Assembly: GCA_023415545.1 (NCBI GenBank)
Contig: JAEZKJ010000161.1
Span: forward strand, 1-40,045
DNA: 40,045 nt
From: Bacteroidota bacterium
GTDB lineage: Bacteria; Bacteroidota; Bacteroidia; Bacteroidales; Bacteroidaceae
Direction of reading: 5' to 3'
In this document: one piece after another, positions 24,395 through 32,898 of the stretch
Numbering within the stretch: the stretch's first letter is position 1
Layout of the letters: the number at the start of each line of letters is the position of its first letter
Notes under the pieces: generated by a model
What the model saw: the letters and a program-made list of their open reading frames with translations, nothing else
Database searches by the model: none
What the model was told of the DNA's origin: nothing
Position numbers and translations under genes: made by a program

Positions 24395-25006
24395 ATGATA
24401 ATAATAGGTATTGCCGGAGGAACCGGATCGGGAAAGACTACAGTGGTGAAAAGAATTATGGATGCTCTTCCTAAAGATGAAGTGGCACTATTACCACAGG
24501 ATTCATACTATAAGGACAGCAGCAATGTCCCTGTAGAAGAGCGACAAAACATTAACTTTGACCATCCAAACGCTTTCGACTGGGAACTTCTTTCAAAACA
24601 TATTTCAATGCTTAAAAAAGGCGAGTCTATTGAACAGCCTATTTATTCATATATTACCTGCACTCGTCAAGAGGAAACTATACATGTTGAGCCTAAAGAT
24701 GTAATAATTATCGAAGGTATCTTGGCTTTAAGTGATAAGAAATTAAGAAATTTAATGGACTTAAAGATTTTTGTTGATGCAGATCCTGATGAACGACTCA
24801 TTCGAGTTATCCAAAGGGACGTCGTAGAAAGAGGACGTACAGCCGAGGCTGTTATGGATAGATATATGAGTATTTTGAAGCCTATGCATCTTGAATTTAT
24901 TGAGCCTTGCAAACGTTATGCCGATTTGATTATTCCTCAAGGTGGTCATAATAAAAAGGCTATTGAGATTATTAAACTATATATTGAGAAAATTCTTGGT
25001 AAATGA
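24395..25006 (+). CDS. udk: Uridine kinase
   Basis: The 203-aa P-loop kinase phosphorylates uridine and cytidine in pyrimidine salvage. The Walker A motif GIAGGTGSGKTT is at residues 5-16. QDSYYKD, FDHPNAFDW, PIYSYITCTR and EGILALSDKKLR follow, all typical of Udk, and the length is normal. Its last bases overlap the start of mltF (ATGA at 25003-25006), so the two are translationally coupled although their functions are not obviously related. Confidence 0.96.
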   Translation: MIIIGIAGGTGSGKTTVVKRIMDALPKDEVALLPQDSYYKDSSNVPVEERQNINFDHPNAFDWELLSKHISMLKKGESIEQPIYSYITCTRQEETIHVEPKDVIIIEGILALSDKKLRNLMDLKIFVDADPDERLIRVIQRDVVERGRTAEAVMDRYMSILKPMHLEFIEPCKRYADLIIPQGGHNKKAIEIIKLYIEKILGK

Positions 25007-26391
25007 TAAATAAGTGGATTATACTAAGTTTGGTTTTATGTCTATCTCTCTTTACTTTAGGGTGCTCACAAAAAGAGAAACAGACTGAAGAAACTACGCA
25101 GTATGATCTACCTCAAATAAAGAAAAAAGGAGAACTAACTATGCTTACACGCAATAGTTCCCTCTCATTTTTTCGATATCGTGGTGAAGAAATGGGTTTT
25201 CAATATGAGTTGGCGAAAGCGTTTGCTAAATCACTTGGTTTAAAGCTCAATGTAAAAGTTGCAAATAGCAATGCAGAGATGCTACAGATGCTTGAAAATG
25301 GTGAAGGCGATTTGATTGCTTATAACTTTCCGGTAACAAAAAAGTATAAAGATTCTATCAACTTCTGTGGCGTTGAGGTTATCTCTCATCAAGTTTTAGT
25401 GCAACGTAGAAACGAGGGACATGAAATAGATAATGTTACCGAACTCATAGGCAAAGACGTTTATGTAAAACCCGGTAAACATTATGACCGCTTAGTAAAC
25501 CTTGATAAAGAACTTGGTGGTGGAATTAATATTCACAAAGTAGATAACGACTCGATTACTGAAGAGGACCTGATAATGAAGGTTTCAAGTGGTGAGATAG
25601 ATTATGCTATAAGTGATGATAACCTTGCCCAATATAACAAAACATATTACCCCAATATAAAAATTGATACACCTATAAGTTTTGATCAACGATCTTCATG
25701 GGCTGTTCGAAAAAATACGCCTCTACTTGAAAAGGCTGCCAATGAGTGGAATAAGCAGATCTTTGGCACACGATTCTATAAAAATCTTATTTCCAGATAT
25801 TTCGTTCAAAGCAAAACTTTTCAACAAGGTTCTATTCTATCTATCAAAGATGGTAAGATATCACATTTCGACAACTTATTTAAAAAATACAGTAAAGAGA
25901 TAAATTGGGATTGGCGACTTTTGGCTGCTCTAGCATATACTGAATCGAATTTCGATCCTGAAGTTGTCTCTTGGGCCGGAGCACGTGGGTTGATGCAATT
26001 GATGCCATCAACAGCTCTTAAGATGGGTGTCCTGCCTGGTAAAGAAAATGATCCGGAGGAGAGTGTTAAGGCTGCTGTTAAATATATAAAGATTACAGAT
26101 AAAAAATTCAGTAACATTAAAGATGATAAAGAGAGAGTAAAATTTATTCTTGCAGCATATAATGCCGGTGCCGGTCACGTTTTTGATGCCATGGCTTTAG
26201 CTGAGAAATATGGTAAAAACAAATATAAATGGGATAACAATGTTGCCGAATTCATTCTTCTAAAGAGTAATGAAGAGTACTATAATGACCCTGTTTGTAA
26301 GAGTGGATATTTCAGAGGTAAAGAAACTTACAATTTTGTAAACAATGTCCTTGAAACTTCTGAATCATATAAAAAGAAAATTAAAGTGTGA
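25003..26391 (+). CDS. mltF: MltF-like lytic transglycosylase lipoprotein
   Basis: The product is 462 aa. A lipoprotein signal ends in LGC (Cys21). Residues about 40-270 are a family 3 periplasmic solute-binding domain (ELTMLTRNS, GFQYELAKAFAKSLG, ENGEGDLIAYNFP), which in MltF allosterically responds to muropeptides. Residues about 300-440 are a lysozyme-like SLT domain with ALAYTESNFDPEVVSWAGA (catalytic Glu) followed by RGLMQLMPSTA and FILAAYNAGAGH. It cleaves peptidoglycan glycan strands to 1,6-anhydro products at the inner face of the outer membrane. The domain order matches E. coli MltF. It is coupled to udk by a 4-base overlap. Confidence 0.95.
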   Translation: MINKWIILSLVLCLSLFTLGCSQKEKQTEETTQYDLPQIKKKGELTMLTRNSSLSFFRYRGEEMGFQYELAKAFAKSLGLKLNVKVANSNAEMLQMLENGEGDLIAYNFPVTKKYKDSINFCGVEVISHQVLVQRRNEGHEIDNVTELIGKDVYVKPGKHYDRLVNLDKELGGGINIHKVDNDSITEEDLIMKVSSGEIDYAISDDNLAQYNKTYYPNIKIDTPISFDQRSSWAVRKNTPLLEKAANEWNKQIFGTRFYKNLISRYFVQSKTFQQGSILSIKDGKISHFDNLFKKYSKEINWDWRLLAALAYTESNFDPEVVSWAGARGLMQLMPSTALKMGVLPGKENDPEESVKAAVKYIKITDKKFSNIKDDKERVKFILAAYNAGAGHVFDAMALAEKYGKNKYKWDNNVAEFILLKSNEEYYNDPVCKSGYFRGKETYNFVNNVLETSESYKKKIKV

Positions 26392-26408
26392 CTTCTCTAA
26401 AAAAACTC

Positions 26409-26416
26409 TAACTTTG
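26409..26416 (+). promoter_or_regulatory. -7 box for the S41 peptidase gene
   Basis: TAACTTTG fits TAnnTTTG. It overlaps a GTG at 26416, which supports the ATG at 26434 as the true start. Confidence 0.5.
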
Positions 26417-26433
26417 TGGCAAACATTTTTAAT

Positions 26434-27837
26434 ATGAAAATCTCCAAACTCATAACATATATATTCTCTGCAGTACTTATTTACTCGTTATACTCATGTG
26501 CAGTTGACAGGACTTATGAATACGAAGCAAAAGTTGAAAATGATAAGTGGATTGAGGAGATAATGAAAGAGCATTATCTTTGGTACAATAATATGCCCGA
26601 ACTTAAGTTTAATGACTATTTTGCTTTACCTGTTGATTTCCTTCAAAAAATAGTTTTCAAAGGAAATGGCATTGAAAAAAAAGATATATACTCATACGTA
26701 GAGGTTAATGATACATCTTTTACTCAAATTGACAACTTAACCCAAGAGAAGTCAAGTTATGGATTCGAGTTTGAACTTATAACCGATCCTACAGGAAAAA
26801 CTGTTCATACCTCTGCCCGAGTGCTTTTTGTCCTTCCTAACTCACCTGCTTATAGAGCCGGTTTAAAAAGAGGAGACTGGATATATGAAGTTGACAACGC
26901 TCGCATAACAAATGATAATTTTGGCTTCCTTATGCAGGGAGGTGCGAAAACATTTACTCTAAGAGATTTGACAGAAGTTAATGATGAGTTAGAGTGGTTG
27001 AATGAGAGAGATATAACAATCTCTGCCGCTGAAATAGTAGAGAATAATCCATTTTATGTTGATACTACATATAATATTGGAGGAAGAAAGATATCATATC
27101 TTGTTTATAATAAGTTCAGCACAGGTCCAAAGGATAAGAGCACAGATACTCAATACTTAAATGAGATGAAACAGATCTTCACTAAATTCAAGAGTGAAGC
27201 TGCAAATGATTTTATTTTAGATTTAAGATATAACCCCGGTGGTTACCTTTCATGTGGAGAAGAGCTGGCATCAATGCTTGCACCATCAAATGCTCTTGGT
27301 AAGACATTTGTAACACTTCAGTATAATGATAAAAGCACACCGGCGACAGAAACTTATAAATTTAATAGTGACCTTTCTGCTTATAATCTCAATCTTAATA
27401 AAATTTATATTATAACATCTTCATTTACAGCCTCAACATCCGAAGCTGTCATAAACTCTTTAAAGCCATACATTGGAAATGACAATGTTATAACCATTGG
27501 AGAGAGTACAGAGGGAGAAAATGTCGCTTTAAAACCCTTTACAAAAGATAGTCTTGATTTCATTTTATGGCCTGTAGTTGCCTATGTACTCAATGCGGAC
27601 AACTCCGGTGATTACTCGAATGGCATCACTCCTACCTATCCTATAAGTGAAAGAAAATACTTTGGCCCTCTATTACCCCTTGGTGATACTAATGAGCTAT
27701 TATTGAAAAATACAATATCTTTAATTACCTCTGGGAATATTGTATCACAATCTAAAAATAAACGAAATAATAGTAAAATATCAAAACAGCCTACCTCTAT
27801 AAATCTACGTAACCACATAGGCTCAAAGGTAAAATAA
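26434..27837 (+). CDS. S41-family (C-terminal processing protease-like) lipoprotein
   Basis: The product is about 467 aa from ATG 26434. A lipoprotein signal ends in LYSC (Cys22). A helical N-terminal part contains LWYNNMPE. A PDZ-like domain lies around residues 105-190 (VLPNSPAYRAGLKRGDWI). The S41 core has DFILDLRYNPGG and the serine region SFTASTSEAVIN, with GESTEGEN after it. This subfamily of S41 lipoproteins is common in Bacteroidota. They are thought to degrade or process envelope proteins, but substrates are not known. It is preceded by its own promoter and follows mltF by 42 bases. Confidence 0.9.
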   Translation: MKISKLITYIFSAVLIYSLYSCAVDRTYEYEAKVENDKWIEEIMKEHYLWYNNMPELKFNDYFALPVDFLQKIVFKGNGIEKKDIYSYVEVNDTSFTQIDNLTQEKSSYGFEFELITDPTGKTVHTSARVLFVLPNSPAYRAGLKRGDWIYEVDNARITNDNFGFLMQGGAKTFTLRDLTEVNDELEWLNERDITISAAEIVENNPFYVDTTYNIGGRKISYLVYNKFSTGPKDKSTDTQYLNEMKQIFTKFKSEAANDFILDLRYNPGGYLSCGEELASMLAPSNALGKTFVTLQYNDKSTPATETYKFNSDLSAYNLNLNKIYIITSSFTASTSEAVINSLKPYIGNDNVITIGESTEGENVALKPFTKDSLDFILWPVVAYVLNADNSGDYSNGITPTYPISERKYFGPLLPLGDTNELLLKNTISLITSGNIVSQSKNKRNNSKISKQPTSINLRNHIGSKVK

Positions 27838-27865
27838 TACAAAGAATATTAAACAAACAAACAAA

Positions 27866-27911
27866 CGAATCAAACCAATGTTATAACCGAATAACATTAA
27901 AATTTGATTCG
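27866..27911. promoter_or_regulatory. Long interrupted palindrome ending two bases before a start codon
   Basis: Outer arms CGAATCAAA (27866-27874) and TTTGATTCG (27903-27911) enclose inner arms AATGTTAT (27877-27884) and ATAACATT (27891-27898) with a 6-nt loop. All 17 arm pairs match. It ends just before the ATG at 27914, so it may be an operator or a 5' RNA structure limiting translation. No T run, so it is not a normal terminator. Confidence 0.65.
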
Positions 27912-27913
27912 CA

Positions 27914-28402
27914 ATGAAAAAGTTTTTATTCTTATCTATATTAAGTGCAGCTATATTGGTAGCTTGTAATTCAAAAGGCCATCAAAGCAATGAAATGGCT
28001 ACTGAAACAGCTACTGATTCAGCATTCTTAATAAATGATAGTACAATAGGTAATATTGAAAATATTACCTATACAGGCGTTGTACCTCAACAAGGCACTC
28101 CAGGTACAGCTTATACAATAGTCCTTCAACAAGTTACAGGTGACTCTATCGGAACTTACACAATGACCATGGAACCAATTAATCCAAAAACCGGTAAGGT
28201 TGACGCTGTAAGAGATAGTGGTATAGTTGTAACTGTTATCGGCGACCCTAACAAAAACGGAGAAGTGATTTATCAACTTATCTCTGCTAATCCTGAACAT
28301 GAGAAGAAACATTTTGTATCTCACGGAGATTCACTCAAGATGGTTGATAAAAACATGAAACCAATAAGTAAACCCCATGTAGTTTTAAAAAAGAGCAAAT
28401 AG
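27914..28402 (+). CDS. NlpE-like lipoprotein
   Basis: The product is 162 aa. The signal peptide ends in LVAC (Cys18). A Ser/Thr/Glu-rich linker is followed by a single small beta domain: TYTGVVPQQGTPG near 53-65 then AYTIVLQQVTGD, resembling the NlpE N-domain pattern (strand, Pro-containing loop, Thr-rich strand), and later GDSLKMVDKNMKPI, like the closing strand of NlpE proteins. In enterobacteria NlpE senses lipoprotein-sorting and surface stress. The usual CxxC is absent here, so sensing by that mechanism is not supported. The family assignment is tentative. It is first in a cluster of three envelope genes and sits directly behind a large palindrome. Confidence 0.6.
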   Translation: MKKFLFLSILSAAILVACNSKGHQSNEMATETATDSAFLINDSTIGNIENITYTGVVPQQGTPGTAYTIVLQQVTGDSIGTYTMTMEPINPKTGKVDAVRDSGIVVTVIGDPNKNGEVIYQLISANPEHEKKHFVSHGDSLKMVDKNMKPISKPHVVLKKSK

Positions 28403-28453
28403 AAATTTTTCAGAGAGTAGAATATATAGTACTAACTTAAAACCGAAACTAAA

Positions 28454-29083
28454 ATGAAAAAACTAATTCCAATTCTTATTGCAGTTTTCGCATTTTCAGC
28501 TTGCGAAAAGGAGCCAGATAGTGACAAACTTGAGGATGGTACTCTTGTTCTAACCGAATATCAACAAGGAGCAAACTTCAGCTCATTCTCAACATTCTTT
28601 ATTCCTGATAGTATTCTTCAAATTGATTCTAATAAGGGGGATACTACTTATTTAACAGCAGATTATGCTCAAGCTATCCGATCTACTTTCATTCAGAACA
28701 TGACTAGCAGAGGGTATGTTAATACAACTGACAAGAGCGCTGCCGACTTAGGTATACAAATAAGTTACGTTAAAGAGTCATACTATCTAACTACTCCGGG
28801 AGCCCCTTGGAGATATGACGGATATTGGTGGCCAGGATATTGGAATGGTAGTTGGAGAGGATTTTCATGGTACTATCCTTACGCTGTTACTTACTCATAT
28901 CATGTAGGTTCAGTTATTGCAGATATGATCGATCTAAATGGTTCTGCAGTAAGTGGTAAATTACCAATCATTTGGAATGCTTACATAAGTGGACTTATCC
29001 TACCTAATGGTGGATTCAATACTTCAAAAGCTCAAGCCGGAATTTCCCAAGCTTTTACTCAGAGCTCATATCTAAAGAAATAA
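28454..29083 (+). CDS. DUF4136-like lipoprotein
   Basis: The product is 209 aa. The signal peptide ends in FSAC (Cys17). The body has FSSFSTFFIPDSI near 43-55, TFIQNMTSRGYVNTT, and ADLGIQISYV near 97, the ordering of DUF4136 (a TolB-N-like fold that starts with a strand named for the Asp/Phe pair and continues with MxxxGY). An unusual aromatic insert, with Trp and Tyr making up most of PWRYDGYWWPGYWNG and the next 15 residues, follows. The last part (DMIDLNGSAVSGKLPIIWNA) matches the family's C-terminal Asp-x-x-x..Trp segment. Its function is unknown. It lies between an NlpE-like lipoprotein and a beta-barrel protein. Confidence 0.8.
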   Translation: MKKLIPILIAVFAFSACEKEPDSDKLEDGTLVLTEYQQGANFSSFSTFFIPDSILQIDSNKGDTTYLTADYAQAIRSTFIQNMTSRGYVNTTDKSAADLGIQISYVKESYYLTTPGAPWRYDGYWWPGYWNGSWRGFSWYYPYAVTYSYHVGSVIADMIDLNGSAVSGKLPIIWNAYISGLILPNGGFNTSKAQAGISQAFTQSSYLKK

Positions 29084-29109
29084 ATATGTATAACTAAAAA
29101 ACTATAGTT

Positions 29110-29736
29110 ATGAAAACTAGTAAATATTCTTTATTAAAAGTATTTGCCTTAGTTGCAATTGCTATTACTTTTGCATTACCAGCAAAAGCTCAATTGACCC
29201 CTTATACATATTTTAATGTTGACTGGCAGTTTAACGCTCCTTTAGGAAATAAATTTGCAAATACTGCTAGTGGTTGGGGTGTTAATTTAGAAGGTGGATA
29301 TTATATCCTTCCTGATCTTGCTATTGGTGCTTTCGTAAATTATAGTACAAATAATAAATATGTTTCTACACGCACCATGCCTCTTGGGCCAACATCTACA
29401 ATAACAACAAATCAACAACATTCTGTTTTCCAATTGCCTTTTGGTATTACTACCCACTATCGTTTCTCTGATGGAATTGTTCAGCCATATATTGGTGCAA
29501 AGTTAGGTGCTGAATATTCAAAAATGTCAAGCGATTTCTTGATTTATCAAGTTCGTGATAATACTTGGGGATTTTATATGTCTCCTGAAGTTGGACTTTA
29601 TATTTATCCATGGGCAAATAGCGTTGGTTTCCACATTGCCGGATACTATAGCTATGCCACAAATAAAGGAGCTGTATTTGATTACAAGATGAATAATAGA
29701 AGCAATATTGGTTTCAGAGTAGGTGTTGCCTTTTGA
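29110..29736 (+). CDS. Small outer-membrane beta-barrel protein
   Basis: The product is 208 aa. A signal peptide of about 27 residues has cleavage after AKA. The rest alternates hydrophobic and polar residues in strands rich in Gly, Tyr and Phe (GWGVNLEGGYYI, LAIGAFVNYSTN, FGITTHYRF, PYIGAKLGAEY, FHIAGYYSY) and ends in a terminal Phe (GFRVGVAF), the outer-membrane assembly signal. This fits an eight-stranded OmpW/OmpX-like barrel. The cargo is unknown. It is separated from the DUF4136 gene by 26 bases and is followed by a terminator, so the three-gene unit ends here. Confidence 0.82.
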   Translation: MKTSKYSLLKVFALVAIAITFALPAKAQLTPYTYFNVDWQFNAPLGNKFANTASGWGVNLEGGYYILPDLAIGAFVNYSTNNKYVSTRTMPLGPTSTITTNQQHSVFQLPFGITTHYRFSDGIVQPYIGAKLGAEYSKMSSDFLIYQVRDNTWGFYMSPEVGLYIYPWANSVGFHIAGYYSYATNKGAVFDYKMNNRSNIGFRVGVAF

Positions 29737-29758
29737 TGAAATATTTTAAATAACATAG

Positions 29759-29795
29759 AGGGGCTAATAATATAATTATTAAGCCCCTTATTATT
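29759..29795 (+). terminator. Terminator of the envelope cluster
   Basis: GGGGCTAATAAT (29760-29771) pairs with ATTATTAAGCCCC (29775-29787) with one bulge, then TTATTATTT. It lies 22 bases after the beta-barrel stop. Confidence 0.75.
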
Positions 29796-29835
29796 TATTA
29801 TAATTTAAATTATGAATATTTATTATTATTATAAT

Positions 29836-29843
29836 TACCTTTG
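29836..29843 (+). promoter_or_regulatory. -7 box for the mannosyltransferase operon
   Basis: TACCTTTG fits TAnnTTTG, 30 bases before the ATG. The -33 element is not clear in the AT-rich flank. Confidence 0.5.
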
Positions 29844-29873
29844 TGATAAAGAAAATTTATTAAATAATCATGT

Positions 29874-30620
29874 ATGGCACACTCTGACAGCATTGTTATA
29901 ATACCAACATACAACGAAAAGGAGAATATTGAAAACATTATTAGAGCTGTATTTTCTCTTGAAAAAAAATTTGATATACTTATCATTGAAGACAATTCAC
30001 CGGATGGTACAGCAGATATCGTAAAAGGTTTACAGACAGAATTTGCAGATAGACTTTTTATGATTCAAAGGCAAGGTAAACTTGGCTTAGGTACTGCATA
30101 TATTACCGGATTCAAATGGGCTATAGAGCATAAATATGATTACATATTTGAGATGGATGCTGACTTTAGTCATAATCCAAATGATTTACCTCGACTATAT
30201 GATAAATGTGCCAAAGAGGGTTATGACCTCTCTATTGGTTCTAGGTATATTAGTGGAGTAAATGTGGTGAACTGGCCTATAGGAAGAGTGTTGATGTCAT
30301 ACTTTGCTTCAAAATATGTTCGTATTATTACAGGACTGAATATTCATGATACTACTGCTGGATTCAAGTGCTATCGTCGAGAAGTTCTTGAAACAATAGA
30401 TCTTGACAAGATTAGATTCAAAGGATATGCTTTCCAAATAGAGATGAAATTCACAACATACAAATGCGGGTTCAAAATTTCGGAAGTTCCTGTTATATTT
30501 GTTAATCGTGAACTTGGAGTCTCTAAAATGAATAGTTCAATTTTTGGTGAAGCTGTTCTTGGAGTTATACAACTGAAATTAGATAGTTTATTAAAAAAAT
30601 ATCCCCAAAAGAAAAAATAA
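29874..30620 (+). CDS. Polyprenol-phosphate mannosyltransferase-like GT2 enzyme
   Basis: The product is 248 aa, a single GT2 catalytic domain with no C-terminal membrane segments. Motifs are IIPTYNEKENIE, IIEDNSPDGTADI, GKLGLGTAYITGFK, EMDADFSHNP (the DxD metal site) and DTTAGFKCYRR. These match the Dpm1-type polyprenol monophosphomannose synthases, which make a lipid-linked mannose donor for glycan or lipoprotein glycosylation in the membrane. The exact sugar is inferred from family resemblance. Its stop (TAA 30618-30620) overlaps the pyrC start by one base. Confidence 0.88.
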   Translation: MAHSDSIVIIPTYNEKENIENIIRAVFSLEKKFDILIIEDNSPDGTADIVKGLQTEFADRLFMIQRQGKLGLGTAYITGFKWAIEHKYDYIFEMDADFSHNPNDLPRLYDKCAKEGYDLSIGSRYISGVNVVNWPIGRVLMSYFASKYVRIITGLNIHDTTAGFKCYRREVLETIDLDKIRFKGYAFQIEMKFTTYKCGFKISEVPVIFVNRELGVSKMNSSIFGEAVLGVIQLKLDSLLKKYPQKKK

Positions 30621-31960
30621 TGGCTTCTACATTAATCAAGAATGCAATAATAGTAAATGAAGGGAAAAGTTTCAAAGGTGCTGTTGTAATTCAAAATGAT
30701 ACAATTATTGATGTTCTGCATGATAATGCACTCGACGAGCAACTTTTCGATAATATTGTTGATGCTAAAGGTAATTATCTAATACCAGGGATAATTGATG
30801 ACCATGTTCATTTCCGTGAACCGGGATTGACTTATAAAGCCGACATCTTTACAGAGAGTCGAGCTGCTGTTGCCGGAGGTGTCACAAGTTATATGGATAT
30901 GCCTAATACCAATCCTCAAACTACAACTATTGAGGCTTTGGAAGAGAAATTCCGTATTGCACAAGAAAAGAGTATTGCTAACTACTCTTTCTATTTCGGG
31001 GCGACTAACAATAATAGTCATATGCTTTCTTCACTCGACAAAAAGAATATTTGTGGTATAAAGCTTTTTATGGGCTCTAGTACTGGAAATATGCTTGTAG
31101 ATAGAAAAGAGGTTTTGAATAATATTTTCAAGAATTCGAATATGATTATTGCTGCTCATTGTGAGGAGCAATCTATTATATCTAAAAATAGTTCATTCTA
31201 CAAAAAATATTTCGGTGATGATGTAGATATCAAATATCACCCACTCATAAGAAGTGAAGAGGCATGTTTCAGTTCAACTGCTCTTGCCATTGAACTAGCA
31301 AAAGAGAACGATGCACGATTACATATTCTTCATCTTACAACCGAAAAAGAACTTTCGCTTCTCGAAGATAAGCCTATTGCAAATAAACTTATTACTGCAG
31401 AAGCTTGTATAGCTCATCTTTTCTTCTCGGATGAAGATTACAAAAAATTAGGTTCACTTATAAAATGCAACCCGGCTATAAAGAGTATAAATGATAGAAA
31501 TGCTTTGAGAGCAGCCATACAGTCGGATATTATAGATGTTATTGCAACCGATCATGCTCCTCACCTATTAACCGAAAAAGAGGGAGGTGCTTTTAAAGCT
31601 ATGTCAGGAATGCCAATGATACAATTCTCTCTTATAGCAATGTTGGAACTTGAAAGAGAAGGAATTATAACTATTGAAGAGATAGTCAAGAAAATGTGTC
31701 ATAACCCTGCTACACTTTATAACATTGAAAGAAGAGGTTTTATACGTAAAGGATACAAAGCTGACTTGGTTATTGTTAATCACAATTCGGTAAATAAAAT
31801 CAAGTCGAAAGATGTAATAAGCAGATGTGAATGGACTCCTTTAGATGGAATGACTCTTCATTCAAAAGTGGAAAAGACGTTTGTTAATGGTAATTTGGTT
31901 TACTCAAATAACACTATTATTGAAGGTAGTTTAGGTGAACATCTAACCTTTACAAGATGA
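30620..31960 (+). CDS. pyrC: Dihydroorotase
   Basis: The product is 446 aa, class I amidohydrolase type. It cyclises carbamoyl-aspartate to dihydroorotate in pyrimidine synthesis. The N-terminal metal motif is DDHVHFREPG (His-x-His), GIKLFMGSSTGN includes the lysine that would be carbamylated, then AAHCEE, LHILHLTT and IATDHAPH (catalytic Asp). The length is as expected for the family. It overlaps the upstream gene by one base and the downstream MetH-domain gene by four (ATGA), so all three are translationally linked. udk at 24.4 kb covers salvage of the same nucleotides. Confidence 0.95.
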   Translation: MASTLIKNAIIVNEGKSFKGAVVIQNDTIIDVLHDNALDEQLFDNIVDAKGNYLIPGIIDDHVHFREPGLTYKADIFTESRAAVAGGVTSYMDMPNTNPQTTTIEALEEKFRIAQEKSIANYSFYFGATNNNSHMLSSLDKKNICGIKLFMGSSTGNMLVDRKEVLNNIFKNSNMIIAAHCEEQSIISKNSSFYKKYFGDDVDIKYHPLIRSEEACFSSTALAIELAKENDARLHILHLTTEKELSLLEDKPIANKLITAEACIAHLFFSDEDYKKLGSLIKCNPAIKSINDRNALRAAIQSDIIDVIATDHAPHLLTEKEGGAFKAMSGMPMIQFSLIAMLELEREGIITIEEIVKKMCHNPATLYNIERRGFIRKGYKADLVIVNHNSVNKIKSKDVISRCEWTPLDGMTLHSKVEKTFVNGNLVYSNNTIIEGSLGEHLTFTR

Positions 31961-32835
31961 TTATTAAGTACAACATTCATCAAGTTAGCGAATATATAAA
32001 TTGGATATACTTTTTCCATGCTTGGGGCTTTGCTCCTAAATTTGCAACCATAGCAGATATACATGATTGTAAAACTTGTCAATTAAGTTGGATTGCTCAA
32101 TTTCAACAAGAAGAAAAAGAGAAAGCTGAGCAGGCTAGAAAGCTTTATAAAGATGCTGTGGAGTTAATTGAAGCTTTTGATAAAGAGTTTCACACCTATG
32201 CTATTTGTGAACTTTTTGATGCAAACAGTGAAGATGATAATATAATAATTGGAGACACAACTTTTCCTTTACTGCGTCAACAGACAAAAGGGAAAGAGGT
32301 ATTTCTATCCCTTAGTGATTTCATACGACCTGCTTCACACAATATTAAAGATAGGATTGGAATCTTTGCAACTACTGTTGACAAAGGGATGGAGCATCTT
32401 TTTGAAGATGATGGCTATATGAGAATGCTGGCTCAAACAGTTGCTGATAGGTTAGCTGAAGCAACAGCCGAGAAAGCACACGAATATGTAAGAAAAGAGT
32501 TGTGGGGGTATGCAAAGGAGGAAAATTTTACTCCAAAAGAGTTATTCAATGAAAAATATCAGGGTATACGTCCGGCGGTTGGATACCCTTCTTTACCCGA
32601 CCAATCGGTGAATTTCATTATTGATGAACTTATTAATTTATCATTAATAGGAATTTCTTTAACTGAAAATGGAATGATGATACCTCATGCATCTGTTAGT
32701 GGACTTATGATATCACACCCAAAAGCAATATATTTTTCGATTGGTGCGATAGATGAAAATCAATTAATAGATTATGCTAAAAGAAGAGGTTTAACAATAG
32801 AGAAAGCTAAAAAATATTTATCAGCTAATATATAG
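31957..32835 (+). CDS. Stand-alone MetH activation (AdoMet-binding) domain protein
   Basis: The product is 292 aa and corresponds to only the C-terminal reactivation domain of cobalamin-dependent methionine synthase. Seen in order are INWIYFFHAWGF near 14-25, LLRQQT near 105, DFIRPASHNIKDRIGIFA near 121-138, DRLAEATAEKAHEYVRK, WGYAKEENFTPKELF near 183, RPAVGYP at 205-211 (the AdoMet-binding RxxxGY motif), MMIPHASVSGL, and DYAKRRGL near the end. In E. coli MetH this part donates a methyl group from AdoMet to regenerate oxidised cobalamin, with flavodoxin as reductant. The other MetH modules are absent here, so the core enzyme must be encoded elsewhere. The start overlaps pyrC by four bases. 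Confidence 0.93.
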   Translation: MIIKYNIHQVSEYINWIYFFHAWGFAPKFATIADIHDCKTCQLSWIAQFQQEEKEKAEQARKLYKDAVELIEAFDKEFHTYAICELFDANSEDDNIIIGDTTFPLLRQQTKGKEVFLSLSDFIRPASHNIKDRIGIFATTVDKGMEHLFEDDGYMRMLAQTVADRLAEATAEKAHEYVRKELWGYAKEENFTPKELFNEKYQGIRPAVGYPSLPDQSVNFIIDELINLSLIGISLTENGMMIPHASVSGLMISHPKAIYFSIGAIDENQLIDYAKRRGLTIEKAKKYLSANI

Positions 32836-32898
32836 TTTTAAAGATTGAAACTTTTATACTCATAACACGTTGAACATTATATTTAAAATAGATCTTTT

